64,000 nt of DNA, taken from positions 7,564,001-7,628,000 of the forward strand of contig NC_134764.1 of the NCBI RefSeq assembly GCF_050436995.1. Reading direction: 5' to 3'. Shown here one piece after another: positions 36,731 to 47,374 of the stretch. Made by a program: the position numbers and the translations under genes. The notes beneath the pieces were generated by a model, which saw only the letters and a list, made by a program, of their open reading frames with translations, did no database searches and had not been told where the DNA came from. Source of the DNA: Anticarsia gemmatalis (taxonomy: Eukaryota > Arthropoda > Insecta > Lepidoptera > Erebidae). Within the stretch, counting starts at the first letter, position 1. Every line of letters begins with the position of its first letter.

Positions 36731-39700
36731 ATGAAGATCCAAGTTCAACCGTTTGACGTCACCAATGAAAACTACCATATGGGACATCTGTTCGTAGATG
36801 TTATGAAGAGCCGGCCCGATGTTATATGTCAGGTAATTTTGATAACTTTTCTTTGTATTTATTTACTAAAAACTTTTAACTAATTTTTCAGATTGATTGA
36901 ATTCATTTTGTCATAAAAAAGCTGTTAAAATTCCTGTTGCCTATTGCTGATATGTAGTAAAACGAACATTCAATATGAACCACTCTGAGATCCAACGAGA
37001 GTCAAGCCAAATCAAGTCACTATAATCCCTATATATTTTGTAAAATTTTGTTTTTTAAATTTTCAAGAGTTCTTTTCTGTAATGATCTCGAGACTTCACA
37101 AAAAATGCTTTTTAACATTATCAAAAGCTCTAGCTGCCTAGACAGGCCGCTTTTTATACTTTTAAAATTTGTTTAAAACGCTCTACGCAGTTAATCCCTT
37201 TACAAAACGAGAAATAAAAACAACAACGCGGATGTGATTTGGCGGTAGATTCAGGAGAAAAGGATTTGAGGGGTAATAACTGTTCTCTAGGTATTATCTA
37301 TACTAATATTATAAAGCTGAAGAGTTTGTTTGTTTGTTTGTTTGAACGCGCTAATCTCAGTAACTACTGGTCCTATTTGAAAAATTCTTTCAGTGTTAGA
37401 TAGTCCATTTATCGAGGAAGGCTTTAGGCTATATAACATCACGCTATGGCCATTAGGAGCGGAGTAGCAACGAAAAATGTTACAAAAACGGGGAAAATTA
37501 TGATTCTCTCTTATGTGACGCAAGCGAAGTTGCGCGGGTCAGCTAGTAATAATATACATATAGGTTTCAGCCTGCGGCGTTGCTCGCGTGGAATTTCGCC
37601 CGTTTCGAGTGGGAATTTCCAAAAAAATCTCTCTATACTTCCTGAGGAATCTTCATACCAAATCTCAACTTTTTACGCTCAGTAGTTTCCAGTAGTAACC
37701 ACAAAATTGTCATTCGAGTAACTAATACTTTTCAATAAACCGTATCAAAACCGCTTCAGCCACGAGCTAAACGCGGACAAACACACATACATTTTAAACT
37801 GAAAAATCCTTTTTTAAAGTCGGCTAATAATAATTGCAAATTATATGCAAGTCACTGTTGGGCGCCCATTGACGTAGGGCCGGAGATAATCACTGTTCAC
37901 AATATTATGACTTTTATAATAAAATCAGTGTATAAAATATTAATATAAACAAAATAAATCAATATCATGGGACAACTCACGTCACTTGACTCCAAACTAA
38001 GCAGAGCTTGTACTATGTTAACCAAATAACTAATAAACATACTTATATATTTCTACATACATACATCTATACTAATATTATAAAGCTGACGAGTTTGTTT
38101 GTTTGTTTGTTTGTTTGTTTGTTTGTTTGTTTGTTTGTTTGTTTGTTTGTTTGTTTGTATGTTTGTTTGAACGCGCTAATCTCAGGAACTACTGGTCCGA
38201 TTTGAAAAATTCTTTCAGTTTTAGATAGCCCATTTATCGAGGAAGGCTATAGGCTATATAACATCACGCTACCGTCATTAGGAGCGGAGCAGCAACGAAA
38301 AATGTTACTAAAACGGGGAAAATTTTGACCCATTCTCTTAAGTGACGCAAGCGAAGTTGCGCGGGTCAGCTAGTAAATAGATAAATTAACAACCAGACTC
38401 AAAACAGATACTCTTGCTAATCACACATACATATTATATTAATTATCTCATGTGGGATTCGAACCCACCACACGCGGCGCTACAGTTATTGCGGCGAGAT
38501 AACCACGTTAACCACTGCCCCAAACGTGCAGTTATATGGAGATTAAGAACCTCCTTTTTTTTAAATCGGCTAATAATAATTGAAAATTATCTGCAAGTCA
38601 CTGTTGGGCGCCCATTGACGTAGGGCCGGAGATAATCACTGCTCACAATATTATGACTTTTATATTAAAATCAGTGTATAACAACAGATTAATATCGATT
38701 ATTATAATATAGGATCATTTCGATTTTGATAAGATAGCCATGTCAAAACTAATCAATCTAGTAAAAAGTTCCGTTATATCAAAATGTAATGTTAATGGCA
38801 ATCAGGTGTTCTTATCGGTTATTGTTTAGTGTTCACGTGTTAATTTATTGATTGTGATATTGACTATGATTTCATATACAAATGTAATATATGTATTCAT
38901 CAGTATACCATTAACGCTGATTCATTTTATCTTCCCGTAATAACAGTCACAGGAAGAAGAAGAAGGCTTTTCCTCTACCCTCTATGATGTTCTTCCATCA
39001 ACAATTTCAATGAACAGAATTTCGTCACGTCTTGTCTTCATTTGAAAGAATATAGCATATTTCCTTATTCTAAACTTAGAAGAAGAAACTCATTGAAACT
39101 ACTGAGATATTCTGCAGCATCTAGTAGGTATAATTATAAAGAACAGACATTTTATACGTCTTTGCACCGTCCAGGACAATGTTCACCAAATTCGCATTTG
39201 GTTATAAAATGTAGACTTAACTCCTAACAACAACTCATCCACACACATCAACAACCTCACAACTCCGAGAGAAGACCCGTGTTACCAATAGAATACTAAC
39301 CCTCTTATTCATAAACACACTATAAACTTATTTTAGTTAAAATACTACTACAATATGTTTTATCTTTTTCATTTCGCTAAGGAGTGAAAGAAACAAAACT
39401 CTTTATAAGCCTTTCATAACTTCATACATTTTTATGACTAAGAGGGTAATAGGTTTTCTTTTATTACACAGATTGACGCAGCTACAGGCGAGAGTGAGAC
39501 AAACGCATCAGTGCTCCGTCGCTCCATGCAGCTGGCTCGATGTCTGCGTCGCTTGGGCGTGCAGCCAGGAGACGTGCTGGCGCTGGGCGGCAGGAACCAC
39601 CTCGACCTGCACATTCCTTACTACGCCGCGCTGCTCAATGGCATGCCTATTGCTGGAGTCGACCCGCTTTACAGATATTGTAAGATTAAGTACTTAACAT

Positions 39701-42700
39701 AGTAGAACTTTATGAAGAATTACGGAAAATAATCGCTACGAATAGATTTTAAGTGAGACTTATAGACTGATTGTGTGATTTGGTCGGTGGTGTATACGAC
39801 TTCTAATCACGAATTGCCGGGTTAAAATTCCAGGCTAAAAGTGTTATTCGAATTTTCTGCTTTTTTTAGTAACCTGCTCAGTGTACGACAATAGGCTAGG
39901 CTGTTGTTATACAGGAGTTACACTGAAAGTTGCGAAAAACGGTGGCGTATTTCACACACCTTACTGGCTATAACAAGCGGATGCTACATTATCATTAAAA
40001 AGTTGTTATCTATAATTTTTCGATTAACGCAATCATGCACTTTACATTCGTATGATCTTGATTCGTCTCTTTACTGAACGCGAGCAGTAAAAATATTTTC
40101 TTTACAGCTGAAATCAAAGCATTCTTCGAACTTTGCGAGCCGAGGGTGGTGTTTTGCCAGAAAGAGTTCATCGAAGACCACGTGAGGGTTATCAAGGAGC
40201 TGGGACGAGACATTGAACTGATATGCTTTGATGATGGAGAGTATTCCATGAAGAAGTTCATCAGAGAATACGATGACCATGATGATAAAGAAGTGCAGTA
40301 AGTAAATGTATAGAATTTTAAGACTTATTCTAATATTCTACCGATTTCGTTAATGGATTTCTCTATAACTAAATGGCAGCGTTCGTCTACCACACAAAGG
40401 GCTGAGGGTTACAACTTTAAGCAACATACCAATGACTTGTATCTTGACTTTCGTAGTCAAGGGGTCAAGTCAAGGGTGTAATAATCACTTATTTAACGGT
40501 TAAGATAAACACAATAAATAAATACTGCATGCAAACTTCCAATCCACATTTGACTAGCGTGGAGGTACACGTTCTGGATACTGTAAGTTCCAACAGTAAT
40601 TCTAACTTTTTAGAGTGAGATGTTTTTAAAATAATGTCTGTCTTCATTCAGGCCCTTAATCTTCGACCTGGATAAGATCTACGCGTGGTTGGTCAGCTCG
40701 AGTGGAACTACTGGAGTTATGAAACTGAGCGCGTTCAAACACAAGCTGTGGGTGAAGAAACTTATTGAAATTCGCACAGTTTTCGCACAAACACAAGAGA
40801 GGTAGGTTGTTAACAATGTCCTTTTTCAATCGCGTTTGTTATATTTAACGTAATAATTTATTTTTTGGGTGTAAACAGAATTTTCAAATTTCACATGAAA
40901 ACAAAAAAGTGTTTTCTTGTCAAGGCAACCACTATTTGGGTAAACAAGATAATGTCCTGAACATATTTTTGCTCTTAAAGCGACATGTTTTTGCTCTTGC
41001 TCAGGACATATGGACAAAAAGCCTAAAATGATTGGAATCCCCCTAAAATCGGCATGTCTGGTCACGTATGGGTCACGTTAGCCGTAGGTGTAGATAAAAT
41101 ATCCCTAACAATAAGCAATAACCATAAACTTATTAATATTTATATCTAGAAATGACTGATTCTGAATTCTTTTACCTACTTTCTCACAAGCTTGTATCAA
41201 AGTTAATATTTCAATATCCAAACACAGATTTGTCAATTTTTTCAACAAATTTGCAGGTCTACGGGAGAGAACAAGCCGGCGTTGTACGTGGCACCAGTAC
41301 AATGGATCTCTGGGTACATAAACGCGATCACAATGCCGATATTACATCAGACCAAGATTCAGTCCTCGGCGAGGCACACCACCGAACATCTTGTAGACAT
41401 CATTAACAAGTATAAGGTAATAATATATTTATTTGAAGAGATATGAATCGTATAGAGAATATTATCACTACATACAAGCAAAGTCGCTTCCCGCGTCTGT
41501 CCCTATGTCTCTATATATGCTTAGATCTTAGTTTTGACATATAGGTACTTCTAGAATATATACAGCTGTTTTAAAACCAAACTAACTACTACCAACTAGG
41601 TATCCGATATTGGTTGGTTACTAAAGATTTATAATTATGAACACATAATTAGCTATCACATTAACCTGGCAGCGTTTTGTTTTGCTTAAATATGAAATCT
41701 GTTTACATCCACGGCAACAAGCAAACAGAGTGAAATAACATTCTTTAAATTCCTTAGTGACTTCAGCGACTTCAAGAAATCAAATTTATGTTAGATAAAT
41801 AACAATGTTCTTAAGGATTTATGGTAAAATTGCAACAGAAATCCTGACTATTGTGTATCTTTCAGCCAAAAACTACACTAGTAGGACCCCTGCTACTGTC
41901 GTCAATCTTCGAGGGCGAGAAGGAGTGTGACTTCACTTGCTTCGACGCGATCATTGTGAGCGGATCTAACGTCTCCAAAGAACTACACCATGAGTTACGG
42001 GTAAATTACATTTTGTATACCTTTCTGCAGAAATTGACTCTGTTTGGATCAAAATTAATCATTGGCAGATCTCCAATTGCAGGCTTTAATTTCAGTGTTT
42101 GTCTCATTTTTTTTGGCCCTAAACTGTCTCACTGCTGGGCAAGGATCTGCTCCGAAACGAGGGAGGAGTTACGCCTTGATTTCACCACGCTGGCCAAGTG
42201 CGGCGTAGGGCAAATGTTATATTATTATGAGAATTCGTTTTGGAAGTATACATCTAGAGCACTGACCTAGGGAACCGAAAATTTGCGTTACAATGTCTTT
42301 CTTTTAACTGAATTCCTTCGAGATCTATCGGGAAAATATAACGGCACAACTTTTTGATAAAATTGTAGAGGACTTTAATTGCAACGCTTTAAGGTAAGAT
42401 CTTATTGCTGTAATTACATACATTTTCTTCATTTGTTTGCAGAAAAGAATGCGTCCAGATGCCGCTGCTATTGAATTGTATGGACAGACTGAAAACTTAG
42501 GACCTGTGTTTATGCCAGTCCCGATGCTGCCGCCCGGCTGCTGTGGCAATGGGAAATACGCCTGGCACAAAATTAAGGTTGGTAGTAGCAACACTTTGAT
42601 AACTAGTTGCGGAAAATAAGGACATAAAGATAACCTAAGTATCTTCTTTGCATCAGTAGCGGGATTTTTTACATTTCATGCTATAAACTAGCGATCCTAG

Positions 42701-44805
42701 CGATTCATCTTTCGACAGATAAAATTGGTTAAAAATATTTTTATTGAAAAATACGCTAGTAGCGCTGATGCATTTTTCAACCAACATTATATTGTATATG
42801 TATGTAAAATTGTGAAACATATCATTGCAGCTCATTGACATGAAAACTGGTGAAGAAATTACTGAAGCTAACAGACCAGGCGAGATGTGGACCAAAGGAC
42901 CTTGCATGTCGGTGAGTGATTTACTACATTTTATGTTAATGATATGATATCAGATCTATGTACTCGTATACTGAGTAAAGACCAACAAATACTAGACTAT
43001 GCTATATACCTACTATACTAAGTTAGGTAAAGAATTACATAGGTATTGAGTCTCGGACATTGATTACGAATCAATTCGGATATAATTCTTAACATTACTA
43101 CAACTTATCTAACCCGCGCAACTTCGCTTGCGTCACATAAGAGAAAATGGGTCAACATTTTCCCCGTTTTAGTTACATTTTTTACTGGTACTCTGCTCCT
43201 ATTGGCCGTAGCGTGATGATATATAGCCTATAGCCTTCCTCGATAAATGGTCTACCTAACACTGAAAGAATTTTTCAAATCGGACCAGTAGTTCCTGAGA
43301 TTAGCGCGTTCAAACAAACAAACTCTTCAGCTTTATAATATTAGTATAGAAGTATAGATTAGCGTTATCATTATTATATACTTCTATTTTTAGAAAAATA
43401 CTGTTTTCTGTTCAACATTTTCGTCTGTAACAAAACCTTATTGTGATTTGTTTTGCAGGAATATTACAGAAACCCAGAGCTAACGGCCAGCGTGTTCACT
43501 CCAGACGGCTGGTTTAAGACTGGAGACTTACTGTATAGGGACGAGAAAGATAACTACTACTTCGTCGAACGGATACAGATGCTGATCAATGGACATGTGA
43601 GTTTCAATTATCTTCTATTTCTTTCTTTCGTTTCTTCTTTATTGAAGTCGCTGTGCTGTGCCAGTTTCTTAATTAGCTGTGAGAGAGAAGTTGACAACAC
43701 TTAACATTTATGGGAACAACACTTAATACTACACACTTAACTTAACACAGCACTTAACACTTATGGGGTTTATAAAAGCGTAAGGACCGGCGCCACTCAA
43801 TACACGACAAAATTAACCTAGTTGACCAAGTGTGGTTTAGAAACGTTGAATTCAAAGATGGTATTTATTAAAACTAGATTCAAGGTGTGTAAGGATAACC
43901 ACAAAGATTTCCTTCTTTCCTTATTAAACAAGTGGTTACTATTTTTAATACATGATTTGGTGAAGCTGTCATCGGTGTATCCCATTTCCTCTAACCTTCA
44001 CTCTCAGCCTCTTGTATGGGAGGTGAAGGCTTGCTACTCACTCATAATTATCTATTCACTATCACGGTTCTATATTATTATGATATTAATGTAACGTAAT
44101 CTTCAGGTGATAGCTCCAAGTCTCGAAGAGCTGATCCGCACGCACCCTGGCGTGAAGGACGTGGCGGTTACAACGGTGAGAGACAAGGAGGACGGACAAC
44201 TGCCGGTCGCGTGTGTTGTCAGACGCAGTGATGTCGATGTCACTGCGCAGGAGATAAAAGATCTTGTTGCTAGTAAGTATATTTTTTTAAATGTAAGCTA
44301 GGTATATTTACTTACCTGTGGATGTTTTCTCTATTCAAAGTTAGGTTAAACATTTTAATTTACAAGATTCATTGAGATGTTATATGATGGCAAAATCTTG
44401 GATTCGTCAAATTCCGTGAATGATGATAGCCGCGCAACTGCACTGTAGTAACGCTATGTTAAAATTACCTTGTTTAAAACTATACGGAAGCTTAAGAAGA
44501 TTCACATATTGATTAAATACATAAAATCAAAGATTATGGCCATCGTCAGAATGTACTGATCCCTTCAAATTCATTTTGATCAAGAGTCAAAGTTAAATTA
44601 GTACCTACAGCTACGTAACAAATAGAGAGACCTGTGTTTTCAGAAATATTTCTTTAACAATTAAATAAACTCCTCAGGTAAAATGAAGGAGTGTCAGCGA
44701 CTACGTGGCGGAGTAGTGTTCATGGGAGAGCTGCCGATGACGTCATCAGGCAAGGTGGCTCGCGCCAAACTACGACATCTTATGGTCAGCGCCTACCGAG
44801 AATAA
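36731..44805 (+). CDS. Acyl-CoA synthetase, 4CL/luciferase-like (ACS-B)
   Basis: Eleven exons give 530 residues: 36731-36832, 39472-39679, 40108-40297, 40652-40801, 41257-41416, 41866-42000, 42443-42577, 42831-42911, 43459-43596, 44107-44272 and 44678-44805. Intron phases match ACS-A throughout, and seven exons have the same length. Motifs: A3 loop SSSGTTGVMK (182-191), YGQTE (328-332), WFKTGD (405-410) and A10 TSSGK with catalytic Lys514. The A8 hinge reads ERIQMLINGH (424-433). Compared with ACS-A it lacks three residues and two lysines of that motif, so the second half-reaction may be altered. It ends SAYRE with no SKL signal. It is a family acyl-CoA synthetase by homology; the substrate is unknown. 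Exon 2 is nearly identical to that of ACS-A. Confidence 0.93.
37297..37546 (+). mobile_element. Lep1-type Helitron, near full length
   Basis: It runs from TCTATACTAATATTATAAA to CAGCTAG|T with the CAAGCGAAGTTGCGCGG hairpin and a short (GTTT) tract. It lies in intron 1 of ACS-B. Confidence 0.82.
37808..37934 (+). repeat. 127-bp direct repeat, copy 1
   Basis: The block from CCTTTTTTAAA through GTTGGGCGCCCATTGACG to CAGTGTATA recurs at 38553-38680 with few differences, in ACS-B intron 1. Confidence 0.75.
38066..38373 (+). mobile_element. Lep1-type Helitron with expanded GTTT tract
   Basis: The 5' TCTATACTAATATTATAAA and 3' CAGCTAG|T ends are intact. The GTTT microsatellite (about 38094-38168) has roughly 18 units with one GTAT interruption, against 3-9 in other copies. 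It lies between the two 127-bp repeats. Confidence 0.85.
38446..38535 (-). repeat. tRNA-like SINE head
   Basis: GTGGGATTCGAACCCACCAC resembles a tRNA B-box/T-arm in reverse, and GTTAACCACTGCCCC resembles an A-box/D-arm side. The acceptor stems do not pair, so this is a SINE head rather than a tRNA gene. Confidence 0.5.
38553..38680 (+). repeat. 127-bp direct repeat, copy 2
   Basis: Matches 37808-37934 across its length, including GGGCCGGAGATAATCACTG. Confidence 0.75.
39299..39449. mobile_element. MITE, ACCCTCTTA(T/G)TCATAAA family, copy 1
   Basis: The ends ACCCTCTTATTCATAAA and TTTATGACTAAGAGGGT form inverted repeats. The unit sits just before ACS-B exon 2. A second copy in opposite orientation is at about 47600-47746. 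Confidence 0.6.
43110..43349 (-). mobile_element. Lep1-type Helitron, reverse orientation
   Basis: It reads from CGCGCAACTTCGCTTGCG to TATAATATTAGTATAGA. It has a short GTTT tract and lies in the intron between exons 8 and 9 of ACS-B. The CTAG end is mutated (CTAA in the plus sense). Confidence 0.8.
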
Positions 44806-47374
44806 TATAGCAAAATACTAGACGTAAATAATTAGCGGTGCTAATTCACAACAATAGGTACTTGACTTAGATCTATTTATTTGTAGGCAGAATTATACAC
44901 ACGTTTGAATTTAATTTTAAAGAATTTATGACCTTAAGTTAAAAAGTCAATTATTATTTCTTTAAGTTTGCTCCGAGAACTTTCAAAAGTGCCTAGTTAT
45001 TATTTGAAGTCAGGAATAAACTAGAGGCCAGTCGCTTGATCTAGCGATATCTCGCATTTTAACAACGACGTCACTCCCCTCGACGACGCTTGCTACACGT
45101 CGCCATTGTTTTAGTGTATCCCTGGTTTTATGTTCAGTTCATCGATTTTTAATTATTAAGTAATTAATGTATTCGAAACATTTCCGAGGTAACATCGGTC
45201 TGTGAATTTGGTAGTTTGTGTGGTAAAGGAGAGCCATTGTTGGCGCAGTTACTGTGATAGGTTTAGATCTCTGCAGGGGAATTAATTTATATAATGTTAT
45301 AGTGGATTTACTCCAGAAAGAGGAAGAAATAAATATTTTACATATTATTATCTTACTCCTAAGAGCTTGTATATAAATTGCGACGTGACAAAAATACGTT
45401 AATATCTACGAACTCACCACATTGCAGCATTTCGCGCTTAAGTTTTCTGCGTTGCGCTGATTCACGGTTTTGTATCCAAGCTCCAATGATATAGGGTGTA
45501 TAGGTATAGCTTTAGGATTAAGTATGTATAATTTATATTGTAGATTTATTTTTAATAAATTATTCAAGCAAAATAATAATGTTGTCTTATTGTGCCGGTA
45601 TATTATGCTTCGTCATTAATTTAACTGCTACATAAATCCCTTATCGCCATCATAAATACTAATTCAATGACTTAACTAGAAAAAAAAAACTTTGACTAAA
45701 GCATCATGAGGACGGGATTTTAAAGTCACTTTTTAATTGTCTTCAGGGTTAACAGAAGTTCTAACAGTAGTTTGTGTGCAATCTTGTGTATCTTTAGTTG
45801 ACAACCATTTTATAACTACCAATTCTATACATTGTTTCTTTTCTAATACAATGGTGAGTAATAATTTATAGCAAAGCTGCAATGTACTGCATATTGATAA
45901 TCAAATTGACGTACATACCGATACACAATAGATACCTACGCATGCAAATCCGTGACCGTGGGACCACCTTTGTTTAAATCCTGATACAATTAACAGATTA
46001 TATAGACTACCACGTAAAAAGATATTGGATTAGGTACTTACATTATTTGGATACTATCTACCTACTTCCTTGTAGAAATATACTCTCAAGCGCGTATCTT
46101 ACCCTAATCGTTTGATAATGTATATCGTCGCTAAGTTAGATATGATTACTTTCTATTAATAAATCTCTTGTATTTCTAGAAGATTGTTTACTATTATCAG
46201 TATGCAATCACTTTTTTAATTTATTATACCTAATATCTCACATCATTTGCGGTCTTTGAGTACTAGTGTGTATGAATTCTTGGAAAGATCTATAAAATCT
46301 ATACTAATATTATAAAGCTGAAGAGTTAGCGGGTTATATATAAGTTTTAAAACGATTACTTACCAAAAACAAAGTTTCAAAGAAATTCGCTGATACTTGA
46401 TGGATTTATAAATGACATTTGTACAAAAAGATCTAGTAAATACCACTACGATAACCATTTATTTAGTGAATGCGCCGAAACCGGTTGTCTCACTGGTCTG
46501 TTTGCAGTTACTATTGTTGAATGAGACTGGCTATAAAGGATGTTTATAGGTACTAATTTAGGCTTAACAAAAAGGACTACAAAATTTGTTAATATTTTAT
46601 TGAAACGTGAAACACGGAATGAATATTCCGACTTATAATTAAATACATATCTTAAAAATAACATAAAAGGCACTTTTACCCGAAATGCTTAAAGCTGTTC
46701 AAATCAAATACACAATTATATTACGACATATTATTATACCCTTTTGTAAAATATACAACTCATTAACCACTAATATTATAAACTAAATTAGTTCTTAAAA
46801 TCATAAGTTACACTTTCGCGTTGCATGTATATTATACAACATGGAAGTTACCTTAGATTGCTTGCCGTTTGGCGACTAAGATCAATATAACATGCGCCGA
46901 AACGTCAAGCTATGCAAGCTAAAATAACATAGTCGCGTTATTTCCTGTTTGTGATGCGTTAAGTATTATTAATAGTAATTTAAAATCTAAATAAGTTAAT
47001 TTTTAAGCCGATTAGTTCAAATATTATGCCTTAGCCAATATTTATGGCACTTTTAAAGCACTATTGTGCCAAACTTACGTTTAATTTTGTACCGAAATCT
47101 AGCATTAGTTATATATAACAACATTTACTAGAAAATAATTGTATAAATATTATAATTGTATATCTTTTTATAACTGTAAGAGAAACGAGGAATGAAAGTG
47201 GCAATTAAAAAAAAATTACGTGGCTTTGGTATTACGGATAGAATACTTTAGTAATTAGATCGAAACTTAATTTATTTAAAAACTGTTTGAACAAATACAT
47301 AATTAAAAAACAATGCTTTCATACACTTTTTATATAAAAGAGAGACATAAAGATGTTATAATAATAATATTTTT
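44806..47374. other. Intergenic between convergent ACS-B and nesd
   Basis: 3' flanks of two convergent genes. AATAAA-type signals for ACS-B occur near 45016, 45329 and 45556. An ATTTATT near 47270 could serve the minus-strand gene. A 5' Helitron fragment lies at 46296-46325. No gene was found. Confidence 0.55.
46296..46325 (+). mobile_element. Lep1-type Helitron 5'-end fragment
   Basis: Only the first ~29 bases (TCTATACTAATATTATAAA, then GCTGAAGAG) remain; the rest of the element is absent. Confidence 0.7.

Noticed and set aside
38094..38168. Regular repeat array, CRISPR-like at first sight
   Set aside because: It is a tetranucleotide microsatellite without spacers in a eukaryotic genome.
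38008..38205. Frame with repeated FVCL units
   Set aside because: It is a translation of the GTTT microsatellite in a Helitron.
38446..38535. Possible tRNA gene
   Set aside because: B-box-like sequence is present, but acceptor and anticodon stems do not fold; it fits a SINE head.
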